From the NCBI GenBank assembly GCA_025201765.1, contig MU623366.1:1-64000 (forward strand): a stretch of 64,000 nucleotides of DNA. Direction: 5' to 3'. The position numbers and the translations under genes are program-made. The notes beneath the pieces are model-generated. The model made no database searches, was not told where the DNA came from, and worked only from the letters and a program-made list of their open reading frames with translations. Shown here piece after piece: positions 1 through 12,750 of this stretch (its first letter is position 1; every line of letters starts with the position of its first letter). Origin of the DNA: Daldinia sp. FL1419 (Eukaryota; Ascomycota; Sordariomycetes; Xylariales; Hypoxylaceae).

Positions 1-755
1 ATTTAAATATCTGTTAAGGAATGCTATTCAAATATAAAACGATATTTCGATTTATTATGGTTGTAACAACCCCCCCACTGCCACTATGGTACCTAGCATG
101 CTGTGCGTTGGGTACAGAATCGGGTACAAAGATGGTCAAGTCTAGCTACGAGAAATTACCCATACAGCAAGCGTTAAGACGCGTATGGTAAAAGTACCTA
201 GGTTAAAAGTACATGCTAGTTCCCTGCGGTAGCGTGTAAAAATAGGAAAATCTAGAAACGCGCCGTCATCTGCCGCAAGGTTTAGGTTCTTGGCTCCAGC
301 TCTTTACTTTCCCATTTTTGTGCGTACCAAGGTTAAGAAAGAAGGCATCGCCCGGACCAGATACAGGCCCTACGAGCCTACTACTTATTACTACTATTAC
401 TCGCTAATACTCTACGTATCTACTTCGTGGCCTCGTGCCTTCTATCGTTACTGTCCTTTTCTTTACATACTGCCCTTTACCTCATATGGTACTTCTAGCC
501 CTTCTAGCCCACTCCTCCCCATGGCCGCCTTATCCATACTTCTTCACCTCTTCAAGGAAGAAGCCTGACGCGAACTTGCTGCCAATTTGGCTAGCAATCT
601 CATCACAAATTCATCATTGTTGTTTACTTTATCAACCTACAATTTTATTGTACGTATAATCTTTTTTGTTTAAGTACCTAATTAAGGGAATATCAAGTTC
701 TCATACAGTCTCCACTTGTTTCAAGGAATTTAAAAAAGTTTTCTTTTTTTTTATC

Positions 756-786
<31 letters not shown>

Positions 787-1604
787 TACATTGGAAAATC
801 AGTTCCCGTCCCATCTGCGGCCGTCTGCCAACACCCTTACAACCAAACCCTTTAAACACACTTTACACCCTACACAACACGAGCCAATCCTCCCGCTGAA
901 ACTTAACACAGCCAAGCTTTCCTCCCTCAGTCAAGCTTTTCTCGCACAAGACAAAGCGGGTTAAAGAACTCGAAACTCCACGACTGTAACGGGAGCCAAG
1001 TCGTATTAGCCAAAACGTACGACACTTTCGTATACGTACCTTGACTTTCAAACTATTTTCACTCTCTTCATCTCACATCTACCTTGACCGAAGCGTTTGT
1101 TAAGAAAAGAAAAGAAAATTCCAAATTCAAGTCTGACATAAAATTATCCTCAACAGGTGCCAAAGAATCCTCTCGTTACGTCTTCCACAGCTAATCGAGC
1201 TTCTTTAAGATCCATAGACAGCGGGTATAAGAGATATATGGCTGTCACTTAACTAAACATACCACCAACCAATCATTCATCTCGTGTTCCACCGCCAATA
1301 TCTTCCGGTATCTGCCATCCTTGTTATTCCACGTGGTTTATCGATTCGATCTTTCGAGAATTCAAAACTTGTTTTGTCCTTCCACGCGGCTATCAGACCA
1401 TCTCGAAGACGGGTAGCCCCGAGGCTATCCCTTTGAGTTTCAATTTGGACTATCCGCGCTCAATGCCGTCAGTACGAAACTGCCTCCTCCGCCCTCTTAC
1501 TGAGGCAACGTGAGTAAGGTATAGACAGTATCTGCAAAGGCGCTATCTTGATCACTTTAGTTCATCTCGAAAAGAAAAAGAAAAAGAAAAGGAGAGGAGA
1601 GAAG
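1..1604. other. Non-coding region upstream of the stress-protein gene
   Basis: No open frame here resembles a protein. The stretch holds a pure A run at 756-784. From about 1080 to 1600 it is pyrimidine-rich on the + strand with A/G-rich patches just before the ATG at 1605, which fits promoter and 5' leader of the downstream gene. An A/G-rich segment at 1568-1600 directly precedes the start codon. Nothing else is recognised. Confidence 0.6.
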
Positions 1605-4002
1605 ATGTCTGGAGGTTTACCTACCATAGCTAAAAGCCCTGAGAGCGACATCTCTCCCAAATCACAACCAAGTTCTAAGAAGACAGATTACTTCTCACTC
1701 GATAAGAGAACAAGCCCACTTTCTGGTTCTAGCTCAACGCAAAATAGCGCGAGGAGCACTCCCCGCCCAAGCTTACTTCAACGAGCTGCCACCGAACCCA
1801 AGATCAGAGTGAAGGAAACCGCCGAAAGTACAGGAGACGCGAGTGCAACGACTCCAGGAGAGACAGCCTCTAGTACGGGGAGTAGTGGTCCCCCATCCAG
1901 GAAGGCATCCATCTCGTCTATAACTTTTGCGCCGCCCCGACACCCATCACTTCCTCAGGGTCTGAAGAAACCTCATGCTGGAAATAGAATCCGGGCGGCA
2001 TCGCCACCGCACCGTAGGTAAGTCGAGATAATTTCGTGTCTTGGACCCTTTTACACATGCCCTTTACACACAAATATACGCATACAAATTTTGCTCCATC
2101 TGCAGCGAGACCATCCGAATACAAGGGTAGCCAAGACGTTACTACGCTATAGCGCTTAAGGTTATTCGAGCGAGAGTGCTGGCGCGATCGTACTTCTTGG
2201 CGGAAACTCTTTTGCGACCGAAGGATAAATTTCGCCATGCTATTACATCATAGGCCCGCCTGAGGACTCCGAAACCGCAAGATATCTAAATCTCTCAAGG
2301 AAGAATAACCGCAACAATCGAACGAAGGAAAGCCTGAGATACTTTGCGAGGCTTTCTTGTCCTTCATGCGGGCTTTTCAAACATGATGATGCTTATTCTT
2401 GCGCGGTCGCCCGAAAAGTCGATAAGGGGTTTAATCTTGGAATATGGTCGCATGTCGTTCCGGTGAGGATCGTCAAGCTAGTCCGATTTCTGACTCGCGT
2501 GGTCAACTCTAAAGAAGGCCTTATTCGTCAACTCGTCCGGTGCTACCCCGCTCACTATAACCCCCCACCTGTCATCCCAAGCCGACCAAGGCCAGGCTCA
2601 AACCCCCGTACTTTTTAGCATGTACCTCAATTCTTTTAGACGATGAAGGCGCAGCGAGCTGTACATTTTAGTGGCCGCTGAACCTGAAAACTACAAGCTT
2701 TCCTTCCCCGTTAAGTCGTTGGTCGAATTTCGCGCAAAAGGAGCCTTTGATGGATCCGTTTCGCTGTATCACCAACCTCTCTCCTCTTTCCTACCCACTA
2801 CTCAATTCCCCTTTTCTATCATTTTATAACTGATGGCAACCGAGACGCTAACCGAATCTCCTCGTTCGCAAAGGTTCGAATCTCATGTAGCATTCGATAA
2901 CATACCTCTCGGCGAATCAACCGAGTATAATCCCATCTCTTTCACCCTAAACTATCGCCATGCGGGTTTTCAGTTTAGACGACGGCACCGCACCTTTATG
3001 GTCGGCGTAGACGATAACTCATATTCCGATCATGCCCTGCAATGGCTGTTGGACGAGCTAGTGGATGATGGCGACGAAATTGTATGCGTCCGCGTAATCG
3101 AGACCCAGGTCCGCCTTACGGACAAGGCATACCAAGAAGACGCCAAAGCTCTGATGGAATCAATACAGGCTAAGAACACGCAAAACCGAGCGATTGGCCT
3201 GGTTTTAGAATACGCTGTTGGAAAATTACATAACACGTTCCAGCATCTAGTTAGTATATCCTACCAGTCGATATGTGGCCTGTCGCGCGCTACCGTTCGG
3301 TTTTCCTAAGTTGATCGTCGATACTAACCAAGATGGCATTAGATTAAAATATATCAGCCGTCCATGTTGATCGTTGGTACTAAGGGTAGAAGCCTTGACG
3401 GAGTACAGGGGTTCCTCGTGAATCGTAGTTCATTCTCGAAGTACTGCTTGCAATACTCGCCAGTGCCTGTTGTTGTTGTGCGACCTAATGAGAAACGCGT
3501 TAAGAAGAAGGTGAAGCGAGCGCACGACCCATCCAGGCAAAGCTATGCACATATGCTGCTAGGTCAGCCGCACGAAGCCGATAGCGAGAACAGCAGCGTT
3601 TACGAACTAGAACCGAATCTGACCCCAGACGAGGAGGCACATCGCGTTGCGGTAGCTGTTGGGCTACCAGCAGCATACGACCCAACGATTAAGCCTATCG
3701 ATCCTAACAGCTTGTTAAAGAATTACAGCCGCCGAGCCGTACCGGAGGTATCAAAGGAAGCCCTTGCAATAGTAAACAAGGGAGGCCTACCCGCGGAGAA
3801 GAAGTCGCCCGACCACGAAGAGTCGGACTCGGATTCCGAAGCAGAATTCGAGGTCAGCCCGGGCGAGGAGCTTCTCAGGGAGAAATTACACAAGATGGAG
3901 TTAAACGAAGGGGCTGCCCTCAAAGCTGAGGCTAGGAAAATGAGTTCTGGGTCTGCCGATAGCGACGAAGATCCCCCGGGTGGAGGGGGTGCCAAGACGT
4001 GA
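1605..4002 (+). CDS. Universal stress protein (UspA) family, 482 aa, three exons
   Basis: Exons 1605-2017, 2874-3249 and 3343-4002 join in frame; the second intron has an ACTAAC branch site (about 3323) and a TTAG acceptor. Residues 1-138 are Ser/Thr/Pro-rich and look disordered. The UspA fold runs from about 177 (a beta strand followed by VGVDDNSYS) to about 310, ending in the hydrophobic strand PVPVVVVRP. The tail from 310 to 482 is charged and low in complexity, with a Ser/Asp/Glu-rich patch and a poly-Gly end. In ATP-binding members of the family a G-x2-G-x9-G-S/T motif is expected; here G275 and G278 are present but the final Gly-Ser is replaced around N290-S293, so nucleotide binding is uncertain. 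Family members act as cytosolic stress-response proteins; the substrate is unknown. The first intron is 856 bases, very long for this genome, and may hold a second promoter: an in-frame ATG at 2833 opens a shorter form. Confidence 0.9.
2700..2832 (+). promoter_or_regulatory. Possible internal promoter and leader inside intron 1 of the stress-protein gene
   Basis: The last part of the 856-base intron becomes strongly pyrimidine-rich (about 2770-2825: repeated CCTCTC, TTTCC and CCCC tracts), like transcription start regions elsewhere in this window. It runs straight into ATG 2833. That ATG is in frame with exon 2 and would add 14 residues before the shared sequence starting at F139. This is an inference from composition and frame; no transcript data are available. 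Confidence 0.35.
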
Positions 4003-6812
4003 CGCGACCGTCACACTTGAGGAACCGATGAGAGACCTGCATACGGACTTTTTACACATATTCAGTCTCTTTATCGAGGCAAGGCCGAAACCCATTGATT
4101 ATTAAACCCGCGGGGGATGGTTGGATGATGATATGATAGATATTGGCAACACCATTATCATTATTATTATGTTGAGCAACTTATTTGCACGAGAGCCAAC
4201 GAGGACGGCGTCTAGTCATAGCGGTAGGTTTGAAGGAATACCCAGGCTGAAAGTTTTGAAAGTATCCGAGATAGGTTGTAGCGCGAGCTCGTGTTATGAG
4301 CAGTTCGAGCGATCGCATAAATAGATACAACTCTTCTCCCCTACCTAGTTTTAAGGGGCTCTCGGGTTGAGTGCTGGTCACGATCGTGGTGGTGCATTGG
4401 CTAGTTGGTTAATGTATGTATAATGTGTACGACATGTAGAAGATGAGGGCATAAGAATCTTGGTCATGAACATTTTGTAAAAGAATACCTTGTTGAGATC
4501 TGTATCGTTGGAGGGTTTGCCAATTGACATGAGACGGTAAATTTATATCTGCCCTGATACGATCGGTCAGTACAAAGTACGACCGAAATGATGATTTATT
4601 ATAGCTTAATAGCCGAAATTCAGGGGGCGTGCCAAACCCAGACGGTAACCAAAGTTTGAAGGGTTCTTAGAGATTGACAAAGAAATAGCAAGAGGCAAGT
4701 TCTCGGCAAGGAGAGTCACTATACTACGCAACGCTCTCGCTATCCTACATAGGCAAGCATACTGGTATATTTAGGTATCTTAGCAGTATACTATAAATAG
4801 GGTTTAAAGGGGTAACAGTTGTAATCGAGATGGCCAAGGTTTTATTCATTATTAACTTCCTACACAATTGCTAGGCGAACCTGATTGATATTGCTGTACG
4901 CTGCTATCCCTTTATGCTCCTTCTGGTGATTCCTCTTATACCACGACCTTAAGCGTATGGAAAATATTATACGGTAGGTTAGACATTTATCTACTACATC
5001 TTAGTTTCCATATCCCGTTAAACTCGTTCGTAAATACCAGCCTAATTTTTGCGAATGGCCTGCTTCTTACGTCCGTAGCTATATTTTACTCATGCATATT
5101 TCGAAGCCTCTCATGCATCGATAGCCCGACGAAACACACACCCCCTAAAGACTTTCCGGAATTGTTCACAGTCTGGTGGAGAAGAAACCGGTCACTCATA
5201 ACCTAAGACAAATAAAAGGCGGTAGGAGTCTCGCTGTCTCATAATTAAGACACCTATGATAATCTTATGACGACAATAAGAATTTTCGTTATTTACTTCG
5301 GGTTAGTTAAAAGGCTAGATGAAACTTGATATTTGACTATAAATGAGATAACACACAACCACGGCCTCGCGAATACCACGCGGGCTATGCATAGTAAGAC
5401 TTCTGATTGATGAGACATCCATGCTACGCCGAGTCGCCCTGTAAAAGCACGAACTCGTTGTCATTAGAGCATGCATGTAGACAAGACGGACACTTATTTA
5501 TAATAATACATACGAAGACATATTCAGCCTCGCTCTCGTATGCGGAATACGAACAGACCCATTCGTCCCCGACTAAGCCACCAAAACGGTCCATCACAAA
5601 ACTCAGTCCGCCGGTAATCTCTAGTCGCAAACCTCGAGCAATCAATCAACTACCAACTACTTGATACGAAATAACTAGAAGGGCATACTAACCCCCCTCG
5701 CCCTCACCCACAAGACCCCTCACAACACAAATCCTAACGCTCCAATCTAAAACCACTAATAAGAATAAAAAGAAAAAAAAAATGTAGGCAGCGTCTATCT
5801 AACAGCGAACCCAGTAACACAATTTGCAGGTACTGCTAGCGAAAAAAGGCTGCTCAAGCTTCTCTCTCGGCACGCGTAAATGGTCAGAACATCTTGGGAG
5901 AATTGAGAAAAAGTCCGATGATAAGGATTGGTGCCTTGGGTAAGGAAAAAGGGAAGAAAAAAAAAATTTTAGAATCAAGAAAATTCGCAGGTGGAAAAAA
6001 TATATTATTGAAATTCGAATTTAAGTGGGCACATGAGGCTGGGGATGAGGCTAGTGCATAGCTGCATGTGGCTTGTGATATAGGCAATGGTACAATACCT
6101 GACGGGCGTCCGTACCGTCCGTACTAACCTGCCCCTCGTGCTTTATTCACTCCGGCGCCCATGCACCTCACTGAACCGAAACCCGAGACTTTATGAAACG
6201 GCACAAGGTAACCAGTCTCTCTTCGCCATGTGTTCTCCAACCATGCATGCATGTCTCACATTAATAATAACAAGATCAAATTAGTCCATCATTTTGAGGT
6301 CATTTAATCGCCAAGGAGGCTTAGTCCGGAAGGACATTAGAATGCAGCACGTCAATGTTTGTATATGAATTCCTATTCTTCGCATTCCCTAATCTATTGC
6401 TGTATTTATACACGTCCAAAAATTCAAAGCACCTATTGCTACTATGGAATATCACTAAGAGGCGCCTCCCGAGAGGGCCCTTGTCGGGTTACAAGGCGAA
6501 AGAAAACAGTTCAAATACTCTATTGATATGCGTCATGTTGTCCGTCCGTAACCTCAGCCGAGGCTTGCTTATCCGATGCCGAACGCCGCCGCGTATGCAA
6601 GAAAAAGGAGGCGCATCCGAGGCTCAACCGCCCTAGGAGTTTAAAAAAGCAGAGTACTCCGCGCAAGGGTATCTTGACAACATCAATGGCTCTATAGGTC
6701 GCCCCGAAACTTCCAATGATGCCCAGTAAGCCGTAAAACGCCACGCAAAATGCCCAGTGTCCGTGTTCATTTGGTTCTTGTTCTTCGTCGTGACAAAATC
6801 GTAACAACCTCA
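4003..6812. other. Intergenic region between convergent genes
   Basis: This is 2.8 kb between the 3' ends of the stress-protein gene (+) and the RING-PHD gene (-). Open frames are short (all under 100 codons) and none resembles a known protein. Composition is mixed, with several A-rich runs (5768-5785, 5953-5968). The frame at 6520-6813 (-) is discussed under findings. Confidence 0.6.
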
Positions 6813-8863
6813 TTACGCCATGAGATCTGCGACTGCCCGAGCCACTTCCTTGGTTGCTATCTTCTCGAATCGCTGTCGAGCATCCTCGTTGAGAGAATCA
6901 TCCGAAACTTCTTTATATAACTTGTGGCTCAGGTCGCGATTGATAGAGGCATACTGGTCCGCTGTGATATGTCCGGATTTCCAGTGAGGTTTGAGGGCGT
7001 CCTTAACAATCCCACTTATGCTCTCTTTCATCTCAAATGGCAATGCTGCGCGTGTAGGGCTAGTATCTTGCAACCGTGATAAATGATCACTGCTTGCTAT
7101 CGGCTGTTGCCGTTGTGGCCGAGGCTGTCGAATTTCAGGGGAGCTACCGCCTGCCCTACTATTCTGGGGCCGTTGTGCTCGCCGGCGGGATCCTGAATCC
7201 GAATCACTATGATCCCCATTACCTCGGTTTGCCAAGAAATTTGTTGGTGGGTAAATCGGCTCAATATGTGAACTGAGAGAGAGTGGAGACCCCGGACGAT
7301 CGTTAATTGCACGTGGCGGAGGTGTAGTCGAAAGGGCTCGAGGGCTACTAAAAGCGGACGGGGAGGGGGACGAAGCTGGCGACGATGGATCCGGCAATGG
7401 TTTAGTAAATGTGAAGAGCGGACGGATATTTTCGTCATCGGAAGGTGTACTCATCTCAACTTCCTTCAGCAACGAAGAGAGAAAAGAAGGTGCCTCGCCA
7501 TTGCCTAATTGAGCAGACGTTGGATTCGAATTCGATCCTTCTGCTGTGGGTTGGTTGGTTTGTATGGAGGTGCGACTAGACGATGATGCCTCCCCTGTCG
7601 TGGGCGCTCTTCTTGTCCGAGGTCGTTTCAGCTTGCGTTCTGGTTGCTGAGGTGGTTCAACTGGAGATGCAGTTGCGGAACGAGACTTTCGCTTCCGGTG
7701 ACTCGAAGTCGGACGGTCGGGATTGGTGGCTTCCATAGCTTTCTCCAACGCACCCCAAGCCCGCTTTTCTTCTACCGTCTCCTGAGGTGGTGGCGGAGGA
7801 GGTGGTGGTGGGGGCTGCTGCACAGGCACCACATTTGAGATATTGTTCATGAACACATCGTGGACGCCTAGGCGGCTGGCAATATTGAGACGTTGTTGCC
7901 ATCGCTGATACTCACGACGCTCTCTTGCCAACCGCTGTTGAGATCGCCGGAAGTTGCGCAGGGCTTCGTCATCGTCATGGTTGTCCAGATCGAGATTTAG
8001 CACGTCCCAAACCCGACCTGCGATTTGACCCCATGCACCCTGCCAGTCGTTTGAACGAGCTTGTTGCCTAGCCCGTCGCATGCGTGCCTGGGTTCGTGGC
8101 AAAAAGCTAGAACTGCCGTCGGACGAGCCAGTTTCAGCAAGATCTGCATCCTGGATTTCGCTAGCTAGGAAATCTGCTCCAGTGTCTGCGCATTCCATAC
8201 AAAACCAGTGTCCACGAGGTACACTGTCTAAGCCTACGCAGAACGTATGGTATGGTGCATCACAGTTATCGCAGAGCAGGAGCACATCTTCGTGATCGGC
8301 TCGATCGCAGACAGGGCATGACCTCGCTATTTCTTCTTCCGGTTCAGGGTTTTCGTCCATCCATGCTTGCGGATCAAACTCGACAACCTGTTTTTTATCT
8401 TCTACCTTATACGAGGATAATTGGGTACCTGGCGGAGGACTTGGTTAGCTTCTCATCTCTCAAACGCAACCAGAAGGAGCCAGAATCACAATGCATTTAA
8501 CCTACCTCCAATTTTATCGTAGACATGCACTAAGTAAAATGCTTGTCGGCAAATCGGACAGCTGTTTGCCTTCCCGGTCCATTCTCGTAAACAAGCATCA
8601 TGTAGGGCATGACCACAAACTTGAATGACAGCTATCCTATTTTCTTCGTCGTTTTGGTGGGAAGAATTCGATGTGCTGTTAGACGTGCTGCCTAGTGGGG
8701 ACCCTGGTGATAATCGTACCAAAGCACTCGTAACTTCAGAAGTAATTATGGGGTCTTCAGGGTTCGGTAGCACGTCTCCTTCCAAAGGTATGTATAATTG
8801 CGACGGCGACGACGACGATTGTACGTCTAGATTTTCTAGACAGACAATACATTGATCAGCCAT
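6813..8863 (-). CDS. RING-H2 and PHD finger protein, Asr1-like, 657 aa
   Basis: Exon 1 is 8506-8863 and exon 2 is 6813-8428, with a 77-base intron (branch GCTAACC, acceptor CCAG). A RING-H2 finger lies at the N-terminus: C5, C8, C83, H85, H88, C91, C102, C105. The second Cys pair is separated from the first by 74 residues of Ser/Pro-rich sequence, longer than the usual RING loop. A PHD finger follows at about 155-202 (CPVC, LLCDNCD, HTFC, WFCMEC). The centre is long, disordered and rich in Pro, Ser and Arg, with a ten-Pro run. The last 70 residues form a charged helical region resembling RNA polymerase II CTD-binding tails. RING-PHD order with such a tail is seen in yeast Asr1 and animal PHRF1, which are ubiquitin ligases acting on or near RNA polymerase II; that role is inferred. 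It probably works in the nucleus. Confidence 0.9.
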
Positions 8864-9748
8864 CAGGGCAGCTTTTCATGGATTGTCGATGTTGAGAATA
8901 CAACATATAAGTGACTTAATCTAAGTCTGAGTATAAGATTTTGCTGCAGCCTCAGGTCCGGGCAGTAAGAAAAGCCCTCTGAAATAAGTGCTCGTTAATT
9001 CGTTATGAAAAAGCACAATATGCAAGTAGCTCGGGAGGGTGGGCTTCGAAGCGGGATTGTGTGGATTCGTAGATTGATAAGGTACCGTACCCGAAAGTAA
9101 GGAGGAGAGGAGCTGTCGATAATATTCGTGGGGGGGTGGTTTGAACAGAAGCGACAGAATGTGGAGAGAGTACAGATGGAGTGCAGGTAGAGATAGTAAT
9201 AAGATACCAAAGGTAGAATAGATAAAGATAACTAGTAAAAAGAGAATTGAATAGATATAAGATGGGGCGGAAAATAAAAGGCAGTATTAAGGTTGAATGA
9301 CGATGGAATCTTATGTACCCCCCAGTTGTACCGGCGTTCCAGCGTCCCCCAGTAAGTGTATTGCGTTTAGGTAGGGTCACCTTATTATTGGCTTATTGGA
9401 TTTATCGGCTTATTGGCGGAAAAGTGGAAGGATGATTGGGAAAAGTGTGCTGGTATTGGGTGGCCAACTCCGTTACTTCTACTTCAAAAATCACCCCTGC
9501 TCTGATTTCTGACGTTTGGGTTTTTGGAAGAACGAATTGACGGTTCCTAGAGGAGGCTCCCTATGTACCGTACCATTTATATGTAAATGGTAAATTGGTA
9601 AAAGTGGTAAACGTAAGTGTAGGTAAATATCTGTAATGCTGTAAAGTGCGTCCGACGTTTTGGAAGGAATAAATTGATGTGTAAATTCCGCTTGTTTCTT
9701 GACTGGTCAAATTAAACCGAGCTTTCGTCTTTCTCTTTGTCTAGAAAC

Positions 9749-9772
9749 GAGAGAGAGAGAGAGGGAGAGAGA
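9749..9772. repeat. GA microsatellite
   Basis: Alternating GA run with one GGG interruption, in intergenic DNA. Confidence 0.9.
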
Positions 9773-10510
9773 TGTGGCGGGGAAGTTAACCGTTGATCAA
9801 TTTGATACTGTGTTGTAGTGTGATGCAGTTTGCTGCTTTTTGGGAGCTTAAACAACTCTAAATGTAGAATAAACCTAGGGGAGAACAAGGGGGTGAATTT
9901 TGATGGGAAGAAGGATGCTAGGTTCAATTTTTATTTGGTAGCCGGGATTTTAATTTTTTTGGCAAGAAAAAAAAACATGTAACAGGTGACTTGCTTTTTA
10001 GTTGACTGATGACTTATTCCACGGAAGGAAGGCCCAAATAGAGAACTTAGACAAATGCAGCTTTTCTCTCTATCTCGTTATACCACTCGCCTTGCTTTGC
10101 TAGTGCTTGGTGCTAGGTGCCTAGGCAGGTGGGCTGGCTTGGTTGTGAACGGGTGTGTGGATTTGGTCTCCCAAGGTGGTTTACAATGGGTAAGAAAGGT
10201 CGGAAGAGAATAGAGGGGTGCTGAAAGCGCGTGGAATTTTGTCACTTAGCGCTACCACCTGAGATGGTCCGAGCTCACCCCGCCGGACCCAATCAGCTGA
10301 CGCCAACTGAACCCTGGACCTTATTTTTGTGGGTATTGTTCGGTACTATGTACTTTCTAGGGTACTTTGGTTCTACCCGGGTACTCTCTCAGTAAGAGCT
10401 GAATATGGAAACACGACCAGTCAAAATCAAGTCAAAGACCAGTCTCGATTTCTTCCGTATTCAAGGTGATCCAGGCACTAGAGCTTCGTAAGAAATAGAC
10501 CTTGTAAGAA

Positions 10511-10536
10511 GAGGGAAGGGGAGGGGAGGGGAGGGG
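10511..10536. repeat. GGGGA tandem tract
   Basis: Four near-perfect copies of a five-base G-rich unit on the + strand. With four G runs it could form a G-quadruplex; that is an inference. Confidence 0.8.
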
Positions 10537-12750
10537 CGGAAATTGGTCAACTGGTGACTACCTACCTACCTACCTAGCTACGTAAGTCCCAAGTTACCTT
10601 ACTTCAAAATAGTAGCAATATGAATCCAGGGTGGGCCGAAGACGACTCGAATGGTGGCTATTGCTTGTAACCGCTGCTCTTGTCTCGTGCACGCACTTTG
10701 TACATGTACGTACCTATGCCCGCTGAGTTGGATTAAGTACCTGGGTACCTTCGGCTCAACCACCGGAACTTCGATAGGCAAGCCTTCTTGAATCACTGAA
10801 GCTAACCTTACCTACTTAGTACCTACTAACTACACGTACGTAGACGTAGTTAGTTATTAGTTGTTTATAAAACGGTTAGACGAATCCTTGGGGTCTCAAT
10901 GACGAAGCTCACAAAATTATGAGTAAGAGGGAGAGAGAGGTTGGTGGGTATTGAATTGGACCAAGCGCAACTGCGATTTTCCAATTCGATATCGGTTTGC
11001 CAGGTGCCAACAGGGGTTCCTCAAGGTACGAATACCATGTATATCGGCCATCCGGGTATTTGAATAGGAGGTAGAAGACACCGGGAGGCATAGAGAAGTA
11101 TCTAAGGCATCGTGCAAATGTATGGTCTTTGAGGGCAAAGAACTTACATATAAGATAAGTAAATACCTAACCTAACAGGTAAGGTTCGTATAAAAAAATA
11201 AAAATAAAAAGCACGCTGAAAATAGTGAGGATGAGCAAATAGATGAGCATATTTCGTTCGCAAGTCAGTACACGTGTAGTAATAAACCTTACCTAGTAGT
11301 AGGTGAGGTATTGGTATTGGGTATTGATTGTACCTACCATGCGGCATCCTCAATATGCATCCTTTCAATGTGCATCTTCAATGTTGCAGCTAATGCAGCG
11401 TTACTCGTCTCTCCCCTTGATATTCCGAACAGCCAACCAGTCAGCACTCACGAGTATTAACAAACGGTCATTCTTCATACAACATTGAACCCTCTCTCCT
11501 TAATAAAGTGGTATGTTCCAGTGCAATGGTGTAATTCTTACCCACTTACATCTTACGTACGACCGGATTCACAACCTACCGATACCCGGTTGGGAACCTT
11601 CAAGTGTCCTTTGTGAGATCCTTGCTCAGGTGCTGAGGGAGGGAAAAACTCCAGGTTCCGGTTCTTTCGGCTATGACAATAGGTATGCTGTGTACATGGT
11701 TCATAAGCCAAGATGGAGCATGTCCTAAATATGTGCCACGAGGTCTGTAATTTACCGGAAGGGGAATAATCCCAAATTCAGGTACAGCCCAACAAATCAA
11801 TGATGAAATACCGGCCAGTTCGAGACTTTTATTGGTAGTGATCGAAAGACCGGTGGTTACGCCCCCAGATAAAGCTCTTGCGCGGTGGGATAGGTAAACA
11901 AGCTAGGACCGGACTTTGACAGCCGATTACGGGATGAGGCGCGAATACGATGGGGATCGGGTCTTTTTATGCCCATCCTGGGAATTCGGTATTTCGCACT
12001 CGAGACCAAGTATATAGTAGTCAGTTTAACTGCGAATAACTCGAACAGAACAACCTCCCAACCCGACACTTGTCTCGCCAGCACTGCCTTGCGACTTTGC
12101 GTCGACAAGAATCTTGCTAGAAAATGAGTCTACTAAGAGGTCGGTTGCTAAATGACTTATGCAAGTAAACAAAGTTGACGACATACCTGCGCCGGGGACA
12201 GCTAGGCTCAAGTTCAGGCACACGGTAGTTAGGCAGACGAGGTCCTCGGATCGCATCATCGCTTTCCGATAAGCACCATCCGCCGCAGGATTAAAATATC
12301 CTCGAATCCACGTGCTTTATGGGTGCTAGGTCGCTCCAGGTTCATTAGTTGAGTCCCCGAACAACACTGAATTCCTAAGATAATCAATTAAAGCGATCCT
12401 CGCAAACGACTTTCGGTCAAATCGATGACTCGAAAAGCTCAGATCAGACGATGAAGCCTAGATAGCGGATCCATGGACAATTTTGGAAAAACAGGTTTCA
12501 CATAAGAGCATTATTAGAAGAAAAACAAGCCGGGCCGTAGATATCGACTCCGACAATCAGGATTTTTTGTTCATAGTAATTCTTGTTGGCATTTGGTTTA
12601 TGATCGATGATCCGTAGGTAATCTCTGTGATACCCACCGGGGAATTCATCGATCGTCGTCATGACCCTTCATGGTTGCGTAGAAAATTCCGTGTTCCCGT
12701 ACACCGAAGCCAAATGCAAAAGAAAATAGCCGTTCCCCCACGCCGTACGT

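Larger units (their letters stand above)
8864..12750. other. Long gene-free intergenic region
   Basis: This is 3.9 kb between the 5' end of the RING-PHD gene and the 3' end of the eL43 gene. No open frame is convincing. It contains a GA microsatellite at 9749-9772, a GGGGA tandem tract at 10511-10536, and a CTAC tetramer run at 10558-10575 within a zone rich in TACCTA-type words (10558-10860). The part next to 8864 is presumably promoter for the RING-PHD gene. Confidence 0.6.
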
